Made by a program: the position numbers and the translations under genes
Part shown: positions 27,641-40,861 of the stretch, piece after piece
How positions within the stretch are numbered: position 1 is the first letter of the stretch
How the letters are laid out: the number at the start of each line of letters is the position of its first letter
Notes under the pieces: generated by a model
The model's database searches: none
The model's input: the letters and a program-made list of their open reading frames with translations, nothing else
Told to the model about the DNA's origin: nothing
Assembly: GCF_013377275.1 (NCBI RefSeq)
Contig: NZ_CP016615.1
Coordinates: forward strand, 1,055,001 to 1,119,000
Origin: Vespertiliibacter pulmonis
GTDB taxonomy: Bacteria > Pseudomonadota > Gammaproteobacteria > Enterobacterales > Pasteurellaceae
Reading direction: 5' to 3'
DNA: 64,000 nucleotides

Positions 27641-28474
27641 TTATTTGACCGCTTGTACCAAAGCTGAAATATCATCGGCAAATGTCTCTTGCTCAGCCAT
27701 TTTAACAATATCTGCGTGATTGTATTTCTCAGCATTATACAGAACAACAATGCTAGTATCGCCAATTTGTAAGAAATTACGTTCCCCAAAATTAGTATAA
27801 CGAGTTGCACCGATACTGATGATCGCTTGTGTCGGATAATTTGATTGGGCGAGGAGTTCAGCAATATTATTCATTGGATCTTGATCTGGTTGGTTGTTCA
27901 TTCGATCAATGATCCAATCTAATAATTTTTGGTGAAAATAGCTGTAACCGATTGTTGGGCTATCAATACCATATTCATTTAATTGCCCATCACGTTTGTG
28001 AAAACAAGCGATATGATATTTATCTAAATTTCCACCTTGTTCAAAACTATCCAAAGTAATCCAAGTGGCAGAAATCCCTTTTGAATTTTCACCCCAATTT
28101 TTTTTCTCACAAATTTTTCGAGCATTTGGACGGCGAATGGAACAATCATTGTAAGCAGCAAAATGTGTTGCTTTTAAGCCAATAACGTTATCTTCTTTAT
28201 ATTGAATTTCACAAAGTAAAGCGACTTCTGGTTCAATTTGCAAGTTATCAGCATCGTTCGGGAAAGCAATTAAATCATTCGATAATGGAAAAGTAGAGAG
28301 AAAGCGGTTAGATTCATTTAAAGTTTTGCTTGGTACATAGAAAGGGAAAATTGCTTTTGGTTGAATGGCTTCTTCCGTTTTTACTTTTAAAAAGTCAGCG
28401 GCTTCACCTGCTTGCTCCAAATGTCCCGCAAAATTACCCGCAACCCCTAAGCCAATAAATTTCTCTAGATTCAT
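27641..28474 (-). CDS. Uncharacterised DUF5718-like protein
   Basis: This 277-residue protein has no signal peptide or membrane helix. Recognisable blocks are FIGLGVAGNFAGHLEQAGEA at the start, PKAIFPFYVP, EPEVALLCEI, and FAAYNDCSIRRPN followed by KKNWGENSKG. These resemble a family annotated as DUF5718. The acidic E-P-E-V-A block followed by a YNDCS segment is reminiscent of fumarylacetoacetate hydrolase-fold enzymes, but this is a weak resemblance and no activity is claimed. AAGGAG precedes the ATG. It is transcribed away from the rRNA operon behind it and has its own terminator. Confidence 0.75.
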   Translation of the reverse strand: MNLEKFIGLGVAGNFAGHLEQAGEAADFLKVKTEEAIQPKAIFPFYVPSKTLNESNRFLSTFPLSNDLIAFPNDADNLQIEPEVALLCEIQYKEDNVIGLKATHFAAYNDCSIRRPNARKICEKKNWGENSKGISATWITLDSFEQGGNLDKYHIACFHKRDGQLNEYGIDSPTIGYSYFHQKLLDWIIDRMNNQPDQDPMNNIAELLAQSNYPTQAIISIGATRYTNFGERNFLQIGDTSIVVLYNAEKYNHADIVKMAEQETFADDISALVQAVK

Positions 28475-28608
28475 AATAGTCTCCTTATAAACTAAAAATT
28501 AAATGATGAGTATAAGCTAAAATAGAAACAAAATATGAAGTGATTTTCATCTTGTTGATTTATTTTTCATCTTTTGATGTAATTTTCAAATATTTTTGCA
28601 AAAAGTAC

Positions 28609-28636
28609 TTGCGTGCGTTTTAGAAATACCTATAAT
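28609..28636 (+). promoter_or_regulatory. rRNA operon promoter
   Basis: TTGCGT (28609-28614), a 16-base spacer and a perfect TATAAT (28631-28636) follow about 50 bases of A/T-rich DNA that could be an UP element. The start would be near 28643, followed by a leader hairpin (ACAACGACGC 28646-28655 with GCGTCGTTGT 28689-28698). Confidence 0.85.
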
Positions 28637-28699
28637 ACGCACCACACAACGACGCGCTGTTGTGAATTAATAAGATTGATTTGATAGTGCGTCGTTGTT

Positions 28700-28733
28700 T
28701 TGTTCTTTAATAATGTATCAGACAATTTGTGTG
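28700..28733 (+). promoter_or_regulatory. rRNA leader: boxA-like antiterminator and 5' arm of the pre-16S processing stem
   Basis: TTGTTCTTTAATAAT (28700-28714) resembles boxA. ATCAGACAATTTGTGTG (28717-28733) is perfectly complementary, over 17 bases, to 30418-30434 downstream of 16S, forming the RNase III processing stem. A second boxA-like TTGTTCTTTAAAAA sits in the 16S-23S spacer near 30572. Confidence 0.85.
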
Positions 28734-28848
28734 GGCACTTGTTGATGTTAATTTGTAGTTATAAGTATATAAAGACAAGACTTAATGAGTGCTAACTTGA
28801 AAATTCATAAAGAAGTAATAGAGTCAGTATTGATTGAGCGAAAAGATT

Positions 28849-30389
<1,541 letters not shown>

Positions 30390-30463
30390 CCAACGACGAA
30401 TTGCGTTAATAAGCGCTCACACAAATTGTCTGATGAATGTTATGGAAAGCATCTTTAAATGTT

Positions 30464-30539
30464 GTCCCCATCGTCTAGAGGCCTAGGACATCGCCCTTTC
30501 ACGGCGGTAACCGGGGTTCGAATCCCCGTGGGGACGCCA
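30464..30539 (+). tRNA. tRNA-Glu (anticodon TTC) in the rRNA spacer
   Basis: This 76-base cloverleaf has acceptor arms GTCCCC / GGGGAC, T loop GGTTCGAATCC and an encoded CCA. The anticodon TTC is at 30498-30500 in loop CTTTCAC. A single tRNA-Glu is one of the usual spacer types in gamma-proteobacterial rRNA operons. Confidence 0.98.
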
Positions 30540-30774
30540 TTTAAAGATGTTTTCTCGAGAGAGAATATATTTTGTTCTTTAAAAATTTAGAAACAAGCTG
30601 AAAATTGAGATTTTTTCAAGCGGTGTTGAGTAATCTACTTAATATATTATTAAGAGTTTTCTCATCACGCCAAAAAGTCTGAGTAAAGAAAAGCCTTGTG
30701 TGAACAAAAGCACACAAGCAAATAACCAGTTGTTTACCGATATCAACACAAATCCAAAATATTTGAGGTTGTAT

Positions 30775-34009
<3,235 letters not shown>

Positions 34010-34015
34010 TTTTTG

Positions 34016-34359
34016 CTATGGGGAAAATAGGGAAAGTAATTAAAACAGTAAGGCGAGATAGAAGATAAACTAAACAGCACAAACTTCTTAGTCTAAACAA
34101 CGTAGATTGCAAGCTTTTCTTTCTGAATTGAAAAGTTATTATGTTATGGGAAAAATCTCATCATCTCATCGCTTAACTGAAAATAAAATGTTATATGTAT
34201 CACAAATTTGTTAATAAATAGTAAGTTGAGTATGTCTTTTCCTTTATACTGTTTTAGATATTAAAGAAAGAATAAATAGTAGTCTTTTAAGCTATATTAG
34301 GCTCTATTTTTCGAGTATTTCTGTTATATTTAACAGAATTTAAAATAGGAGAACATACT
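34016..34359 (+). promoter_or_regulatory. Region between the rRNA operon and putP, with a CRP-like site
   Basis: About 340 bases without a gene. They hold a ~110-base segment absent from the other rRNA operon flank, the second copy of the 47-bp block (34127-34173), a CRP-like site TGTTA-TATGTA-TCACA at 34189-34204 (one mismatch), and a -10-like TATACT at 34245-34250. The CRP centre lies about 60 bases before the start this -10 would give, a class I position. TAGGAGAA precedes the putP ATG. Confidence 0.55.
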
Positions 34360-35868
34360 ATGTTTGGTTTTGATCCAACAACAACAACATTTTTGATTTA
34401 TATTATCGGAATGATTTCAATTGGATTTATTGCTTATCGTTTTACCCATAATTTATCGGATTATATTCTTGGTGGTCGTCGTTTAGGTAGCTTTGTAACA
34501 GGTTTATCAGCGGGAGCATCAGATATGTCTGGTTGGCTTCTAATGGGGCTACCTGGCGCAATTTATGCCGCAGGGTTAGTTGAAGGATGGATTGCAATTG
34601 GTTTAACAATTGGCGCTTATTGTAATTGGCTATTTGTGGCAGGGCGTTTACGTACTTATACTGAATTTAATGCTAATTCTTTAACCCTTCCTGAATATTT
34701 TCATCATCGTTTTAGTGATAAAACAAAAATATTAAAAATTGTTTCTGCAACAATTATTCTCTTTTTCTTTGCAATTTATTGTGCTTCAGGTGTCGTTGCT
34801 GGCGCTCGTTTATTTGAGAATTTATTTAATGTCCCTTATTCTACGGCACTTTGGTATGGTGCATTAGCAACGATTATTTACACTTTTATTGGTGGTTTCC
34901 TTGCAGTTAGCTGGACAGATACTATTCAAGCTACATTAATGCTATTTGCACTTTTCTTAACCCCAATTTTTGTGCTTATCAATTTAGGTGGTATTGAACA
35001 GACTGAGGTAGTGATTGCACAGGCAGGTGCGGCAGTAAATAAAGATTTTACTGATATATTTACTGGTACCTCTTTTATTGGTTTGTTAAGTTTATCAGCA
35101 TGGGGATTGGGTTATTTTGGACAGCCACATATTCTTGCCCGTTTTATGTCGGCGGAAAGTGCGAGAGCAATCCCAAATGCTCGCCGTATTAGTATGATTT
35201 GGATGATTATTTGCTTATTAGGTGCCGTTGGTATTGGTTTCTTTGGGCAAGCATATTTCTTTGTTCACCCAGAACAGGGAGCTGTTGTTAATCAAAATCA
35301 TGAACAAATTTTTATTGAATTAGCAAAAATCTTATTTAATCCGTGGATTGCAGGTGTGTTACTTTCTGCAATTTTAGCCGCAGTAATGAGTACGTTGAGT
35401 GGTCAATTATTAATTTGTGCGAGTGCGATTACTGAAGATTTTTATAAAGGAATCTTACGCCCAAATGCGAGCCAAAAAGAGTTAGTTTGGCTTGGTCGTG
35501 CGATGGTACTTGCTATTGCATTGTTAGCAATTGCTTTAGCACAAGATCCAAATAGTAAAGTATTAGGGCTTGTATCTTATGCGTGGGCAGGCTTTGGATG
35601 CGCATTTGGCCCAGTTGTGATTTTGTCATTATTTTGGAAACGTATGAATATTTCGGGAACAATGGCTGGAATGATAACGGGTGCATTAGTTGTTGTTTTT
35701 TGGAATGATTTTGTGCCAAATAGTGGAATTTATGAAATGATTCCAGGTTTTATTTTAGCAACTCTTGCGATTGTTGTTGTGTCTTTAATCACTCCAGCAC
35801 CGAAATTAGAAATTGTAGAAACCTTTGAAAAAGCAGAAAAAGCATACTATTCAGAAATGAATAAATAA
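34360..35868 (+). CDS. putP: Sodium/proline symporter
   Basis: This inner-membrane carrier of the sodium:solute symporter family takes up proline. The 502 residues equal E. coli PutP, with about 13 hydrophobic helices. The conserved GGRRLGSFVTGLSAGASDMSGWLLMGLPGA segment at about 38-67 carries the sodium-site residues, and GYFGQPHILARFM is also present. It lies directly upstream of putA in the same direction, separated by 125 bases with a terminator-like hairpin, so the two genes form one catabolic unit but probably have separate transcripts. Confidence 0.96.
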   Translation: MFGFDPTTTTFLIYIIGMISIGFIAYRFTHNLSDYILGGRRLGSFVTGLSAGASDMSGWLLMGLPGAIYAAGLVEGWIAIGLTIGAYCNWLFVAGRLRTYTEFNANSLTLPEYFHHRFSDKTKILKIVSATIILFFFAIYCASGVVAGARLFENLFNVPYSTALWYGALATIIYTFIGGFLAVSWTDTIQATLMLFALFLTPIFVLINLGGIEQTEVVIAQAGAAVNKDFTDIFTGTSFIGLLSLSAWGLGYFGQPHILARFMSAESARAIPNARRISMIWMIICLLGAVGIGFFGQAYFFVHPEQGAVVNQNHEQIFIELAKILFNPWIAGVLLSAILAAVMSTLSGQLLICASAITEDFYKGILRPNASQKELVWLGRAMVLAIALLAIALAQDPNSKVLGLVSYAWAGFGCAFGPVVILSLFWKRMNISGTMAGMITGALVVVFWNDFVPNSGIYEMIPGFILATLAIVVVSLITPAPKLEIVETFEKAEKAYYSEMNK

Positions 35869-35877
35869 AATGTAAGA

Positions 35878-35911
35878 AGACGTTAGGTGATGAACCTCTC
35901 GTCTTTTTTTT
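35878..35911 (+). terminator. Terminator after putP
   Basis: An imperfect 11-bp stem (AGACGTTAGGT / ACCTCTCGTCT, two mismatches) is followed by eight Ts. Confidence 0.75.
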
Positions 35912-35993
35912 CAAGTTAAACAAGCGGTGAGATTAACTAATTTTTTACTGCTATTTACTGTTATCTATTTTGTTGTATCTTTAGGAGAAAATA

Positions 35994-38900
35994 ATGTCTT
36001 CATACCAAATTTTACCGAAATCCACTACTCTTCGCCCTACTTTAAGTCAGCATTATCGTATTGACGAGCAAACATTGGTTGCACAACTCGTTGAGCAAGC
36101 AGAAACAGAAGAATATTCCGAACAGATCAAAGCATTAACGACTAAACTTGTAGAAAAGGTTCGAGCTGATCGTAAAAAAGCAAGTGGTGTTGATGCGTTA
36201 ATGCATGAGTTTTCCCTTTCGAGTCAAGAGGGGGTAGCGTTGATGTGTTTGGCTGAGGCATTATTGCGTATTCCAGATACAGCAACAGCAGATAAATTAA
36301 TCCGAGATAAAATTGCTAAAGGAGATTGGCGTTCGCATACAGGTAATAGTCCATCATTATTTGTAAATGCTGCAGCTTGGGGGTTAGTTATTACAGGAAA
36401 ATTGGTTTCGACACATAGTGAAAGTGGTTTAGCTTCTTCTTTATCTCGTCTAATTTCAAAAGGTGGAGAGCCTTTAATTCGTCGTGGTGTTGATGTTGCG
36501 ATGCGTTTACTAGGAAAACAATTTGTTACAGGCGAAACAATTCAGGAAGCGATTAAACAGGGCGAAAAGCGTTTTGCGATGGGCTATCGATATAGCTACG
36601 ATATGTTAGGTGAAGCAGCTTTCACTCGTGAAGATGCAAAACGTTATTATAATGATTATATTGCAGCTATTCACGCAGTGGGAGCTGTTTCACGTGGTCT
36701 GGGCGTTTATAATTCTTCGGGTATTTCAGTAAAATTATCCGCAATTCATCCTCGTTATAATTTAGCTCAGCATCAACGAGTATTAGATGAACTTTATCCA
36801 CAGTTAAAAGATTTGTTCTTGTTAGCTAAAAAATATGATATTAGTTTAAATATCGATGCAGAAGAAGCGGATCGGCTTGAATTATCATTAGACTTAATAG
36901 ATAAGCTATTAAGTGATCCTGATTTAGCTGGATTTCAAGGTATTGGCTTCGTTGTTCAAACATATCAAAAGCGGTGTACAGCAGTGGTTGATTATTTAAT
37001 TACGAAAGCTCGTGAAAATAATCGGCAGCTAATGATCCGTTTAGTTAAAGGTGCGTATTGGGACAGTGAAATTAAACGGGCACAAATGGACGGAGCAGAA
37101 GGCTACCCTGTTTTTTCTCGTAAGGTTCATACGGATTTAAATTATATTGTATGTGCTAAAAAATTATTAGCAGCTCAAGATGTTATTTATCCACAATTTG
37201 CAACTCATAATGCGCAAACATTAGCTACGATTTACTACCTTGCTAAAGGGAAAAAGTTTGAATTCCAGTGTTTACACGGTATGGGTGAAACCCTCTATGA
37301 TCAAGTAGTTGGGAAAAATAACCTTGATGTACAATGTCGTATTTATGCTCCAGTTGGATCTTATCAGACACTACTCGCTTATTTAGTTCGTAGATTGTTA
37401 GAAAACGGGGCAAATAGCTCGTTCGTAAATCAAATTGTTGATGAGAATTTAACGATTGATGATTTAACTCAAGATCCTATTGTGGTTACCCACAAAACTG
37501 GGGGGACTATGCACCCTAAAATTCCTCTACCTGTCTCTCTATTTGCAGAACAACGTAAAAATTCAAAAGGCTATGATCTATCTGATGCTATTCATTTACA
37601 GGCTTTAGAACAACAGTTAAATACCTTGAGTAGTAAAAAATATATTGCGGCAGCACAATTGGCTGATCATCAATCTGATAATGCTGAAAAACGTGAAGTT
37701 TATAATCCCGCAAATCGGGAAGAAATTGTAGGCGAAGTCTTTGATGCAACTGTTGGTGATGTTACAGCTGCATTTGCCGCAGCAGAGAAATTTAAAGCAC
37801 AATGGCAACAAACGTCTCCCGTAGCACGTGCAGAAATGCTAGAAAAAATGGCAGATTTAATGGAAGAAAATATGCCTCAATTATTTGATCTAGCTGTGCG
37901 AGAGGCTGGAAAAACGCTCAATAATGCGATTGCTGAAGTACGTGAGGCGGTTGATTTCTGCCGTTATTATGCAAGGGAAGTCCGTTTAAACCCAGAGGGC
38001 TATCGTAATCCAAGAGGAATTATTGTAGCGATTAGCCCGTGGAATTTCCCTCTTGCTATTTTTGTTGGTGAAGTGTCATCTGCATTAGTTGCTGGTAATG
38101 TGGTATTAGCTAAACCTGCTGAACAAACTTCATTAATGGCACATTATGCAGTGAGCTTATTTCATCAAGCAGGTATTCCGAAAAATGCGTTGCAATGTTT
38201 ACCTGGTAGTGGGAAAGTTATTGGAGAGAGATTAGTTACCGATTATCGTGTAAATGGTGTGATTTTCACTGGTTCAACAGATACTGCGAAAAGTATCAAT
38301 GTGAATTTGCAAAAATTGGAGCATATCGTACCGCTTGTTGCTGAAACGGGCGGGCAAAATGCAATGATTGTAGATAGTTCAGCACTGGGTGAACAGGTCG
38401 TTGCAGATGTTTTAAATTCAGCATTTGATTCTGCGGGACAGCGTTGTTCTGCGTTACGAGTATTATATCTACAGCGTGATGTTGCTGATCATATTATTGC
38501 GATGCTAAAAGGTGCAATGGCAGAGTTGAAAGTAGGGTTACCACAACATTTGGATACAGATGTTGGACCAGTGATCGATGAAACAGCACAACGTCGCCTA
38601 TTAAGTCATATTGATGCAATGAAAGCAGTTGCAAAATCTTACTATCAAGTACCAATAGATGCTGAAATTGCAAAAAACGGGATTTTTGTTCCGCCTACGT
38701 TATTAGAAATTGATAATATTCAGCAACTGAAACACGAAGTCTTTGGTCCTGTATTGCATGTCATTCGGTTTGATGCGAGAAACTTATCTCAAGTTATAAA
38801 TGATATTAATTCAACGGGCTTTGGTTTAACCAGTGGCCTACATAGCCGAATTGATGAAACGGTTGATTTATGGCTGAATACGATCCATGCAGGGAATTTA

Positions 38901-39599
38901 TATGTTAATCGTAATACAGTAGGCGCAGTTGTTGGGGTGCAACCTTTTGGTGGTATGGGATTATCAGGTACAGGACCAAAAGCGGGTGGGCCACTTTATC
39001 TACAACGTTTAGTAAATCGTACAGAATGGTCGTTAAATGGTTTAGAAGGAGATGTGCAAGCGGTGAGTTATGAGCCATTATTAGCAGGGATTAACTCTGT
39101 TCTATCTGGTTCAGAGGCTCAAAATACGTTGGATTTACTGACAAGTCTAAGCCGCCAATCTCCGTTGGGTAAAGTATTTAAAATGCAGGGTATTACTGGT
39201 GAAAATAACTTTATGCGTTTTGAACCTCGTCCAGTAATTGCTATTGGTAATGGCTCGCTCTATCAACAAGTTCAAGCGTTAATTGCGATTGTTGTTTGTG
39301 GTAGTAAAGCGGTTGTTGAGAAAGAAAGTGAATTGGCTAATGTCGCACACCATTTCGGTGAGTTAGTTCAAGTGGTTAATGATTTCAATGATATAGCACA
39401 ATTAAGTACTCTTATTGTATTAGATCCGTTATCCCAAGAGCAAAAAGCCCATTTTGCACAACGTGAGGGGGCAATTTTAACTTACATTGAAAGCCTTGAT
39501 CTTGCTTTATCGCTTTTACCACTGATACACGAAAAAGCGATTAGTATTAACACGGCAGCAGCAGGCGGTAATGCAAGTTTAATGAGCGAAATGGATTAG
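35994..39599 (+). CDS. putA: Bifunctional proline dehydrogenase / L-glutamate gamma-semialdehyde dehydrogenase
   Basis: The enzyme oxidises proline to glutamate, with FAD in the first domain and NAD in the second. Of 1201 residues, about 100-470 form the proline dehydrogenase barrel (RLVKGAYWDSEIKRAQ; YAPVGSYQTLLAYLVRRLLENGANSSFV). Residues ~540-1020 form the aldehyde dehydrogenase (AETGGQNAMIVD with the general base; SAGQRCSALRVL with nucleophile C818), followed by the PutA C-terminal domain ending GGNASLMSEMD, like E. coli. It lacks the ~85-residue N-terminal ribbon-helix-helix DNA-binding region of E. coli PutA, so it cannot repress put genes that way. AGGAG precedes the ATG. Confidence 0.96.
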   Translation: MSSYQILPKSTTLRPTLSQHYRIDEQTLVAQLVEQAETEEYSEQIKALTTKLVEKVRADRKKASGVDALMHEFSLSSQEGVALMCLAEALLRIPDTATADKLIRDKIAKGDWRSHTGNSPSLFVNAAAWGLVITGKLVSTHSESGLASSLSRLISKGGEPLIRRGVDVAMRLLGKQFVTGETIQEAIKQGEKRFAMGYRYSYDMLGEAAFTREDAKRYYNDYIAAIHAVGAVSRGLGVYNSSGISVKLSAIHPRYNLAQHQRVLDELYPQLKDLFLLAKKYDISLNIDAEEADRLELSLDLIDKLLSDPDLAGFQGIGFVVQTYQKRCTAVVDYLITKARENNRQLMIRLVKGAYWDSEIKRAQMDGAEGYPVFSRKVHTDLNYIVCAKKLLAAQDVIYPQFATHNAQTLATIYYLAKGKKFEFQCLHGMGETLYDQVVGKNNLDVQCRIYAPVGSYQTLLAYLVRRLLENGANSSFVNQIVDENLTIDDLTQDPIVVTHKTGGTMHPKIPLPVSLFAEQRKNSKGYDLSDAIHLQALEQQLNTLSSKKYIAAAQLADHQSDNAEKREVYNPANREEIVGEVFDATVGDVTAAFAAAEKFKAQWQQTSPVARAEMLEKMADLMEENMPQLFDLAVREAGKTLNNAIAEVREAVDFCRYYAREVRLNPEGYRNPRGIIVAISPWNFPLAIFVGEVSSALVAGNVVLAKPAEQTSLMAHYAVSLFHQAGIPKNALQCLPGSGKVIGERLVTDYRVNGVIFTGSTDTAKSINVNLQKLEHIVPLVAETGGQNAMIVDSSALGEQVVADVLNSAFDSAGQRCSALRVLYLQRDVADHIIAMLKGAMAELKVGLPQHLDTDVGPVIDETAQRRLLSHIDAMKAVAKSYYQVPIDAEIAKNGIFVPPTLLEIDNIQQLKHEVFGPVLHVIRFDARNLSQVINDINSTGFGLTSGLHSRIDETVDLWLNTIHAGNLYVNRNTVGAVVGVQPFGGMGLSGTGPKAGGPLYLQRLVNRTEWSLNGLEGDVQAVSYEPLLAGINSVLSGSEAQNTLDLLTSLSRQSPLGKVFKMQGITGENNFMRFEPRPVIAIGNGSLYQQVQALIAIVVCGSKAVVEKESELANVAHHFGELVQVVNDFNDIAQLSTLIVLDPLSQEQKAHFAQREGAILTYIESLDLALSLLPLIHEKAISINTAAAGGNASLMSEMD

Positions 39600-39883
39600 C
39601 TTTCATCATTTCCTGTTGAAAGGATAAACAAGCGGTTAGGTTTTGAATATTTTTTGCAAAAATATAGCAAATCTGAACGCTTGTAACCACTACATCTTGT
39701 GGATTTGATAGAAACTTACCACAAGATGTAGTAGCTAGTAAGATAGAAAAATATTTTCCCTTTAAAATCAATCACTCCTACGAACCGATAAGACACCACC
39801 GTTTGTCAAGGTCTTGAGATAGAAAAAAAAGTCGATAGAATACCCCTACAAATTTTAACTTTTCGTATTTAGGTGTCTTTCCT
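39600..39883. promoter_or_regulatory. putA-nrdB intergenic region with a long inverted repeat and the nrd promoter
   Basis: A 14-bp perfect inverted repeat, ACTACATCTTGTGG (39689-39702) with CCACAAGATGTAGT (39719-39732), has a 16-base loop and no T run. Promoter-like TTGAGA (39814-39819), a 16-base spacer and TAGAAT (39836-39841) lie about 45 bases before nrdB. Imperfectly inverted uptake signals lie at 39628-39636 and near 39674-39684. Confidence 0.6.
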
Positions 39884-40861
39884 ATGCCTCGCAATATTTT
39901 TAAAAAACGCATTCAAATTAAGCCGTATGAATACCCTGAATTACTTGAATTTAAAGATGCAATTCGTCATTCTTACTGGTTACATACGGAATTTAATTTT
40001 ACGGGTGATATTCAAGATTATCGAACCAATATCAATGATCACGAACGTCACGTTTTAACACGCACAATGTTAGCGATTTCACAGGTAGAAGTGAATGTAA
40101 AACGTTTCTGGGGCGATCTATATCGCTATTTCCCAAAGCCTGAAATTGATGATGTTGGCGGAACATTCGCTGAAAGTGAAGTTCGCCATAAAGATGCGTA
40201 CTCATTTTTACTGGAAAAACTGGGTTTAAATGAAATGTTCTCGCAAATTACCGATATCAAGCCGTTAATGAAACGGATTGAATATATGGAAGAATTTATG
40301 CGTGAAAAAGATGAAGGAAATAAACAGTTTGTTTTATCCCTTGTGCTTTTTTCGCTATTTGTAGAACATATTTCATTGTTTGGTCAATTCTTGATTATGA
40401 TGTCGTTTAATAAGCAACGGAATATTTTTAAAGGTATTTCCAATGCCGTAGAGGCGACTTCCAAAGAAGAAGAAATTCACGGACGTTTTGGTATTGCGTT
40501 GTATGAAATTTTGCGTAATGAACATTCGGAATTATTTACACCTGAATTTTTTGAAGAGTTAAAAGTGTTAGCAAACCAAGCGCTTGAAGCTGAGCGAGGT
40601 ATTCTAGACTGGATTTTTGAAGAAGGCGATTTAAGCTTTATTAGTCGCAAAACGGTCGAAAATTATATTATGAGTCGTTATAACAACTCTTTAATAGCAT
40701 TAGGTTTAGAACCACCGTATGATATTGATCCTGATATGTTTAAAGAAACTGAGTGGTTTGATATTGAAATTATCTCAACAAAAGAGACTGATTTCTTTAA
40801 CAAACGTAGTACTGATTACAGCAAAAAAATGAAACAGATTACCGCAGATGACTTATTCTAA
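39884..40861 (+). CDS. nrdB: Class I ribonucleotide reductase, beta (radical-generating) subunit
   Basis: The protein houses the dimetal centre that makes the radical needed by NrdA. All six ligand positions are filled: E69, E99, H102, E161, E196 and H199. Y106 sits three residues past H102, at the place of the E. coli tyrosyl radical, so this is a tyrosyl-type enzyme and not the Phe-containing class Ic. The first ligand is Glu, where E. coli has Asp84. At 325 residues it has no N-terminal ATP cone. It overlaps nrdA by 14 bases, and the beta-first order differs from E. coli nrdAB. Confidence 0.93.
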   Translation: MPRNIFKKRIQIKPYEYPELLEFKDAIRHSYWLHTEFNFTGDIQDYRTNINDHERHVLTRTMLAISQVEVNVKRFWGDLYRYFPKPEIDDVGGTFAESEVRHKDAYSFLLEKLGLNEMFSQITDIKPLMKRIEYMEEFMREKDEGNKQFVLSLVLFSLFVEHISLFGQFLIMMSFNKQRNIFKGISNAVEATSKEEEIHGRFGIALYEILRNEHSELFTPEFFEELKVLANQALEAERGILDWIFEEGDLSFISRKTVENYIMSRYNNSLIALGLEPPYDIDPDMFKETEWFDIEIISTKETDFFNKRSTDYSKKMKQITADDLF

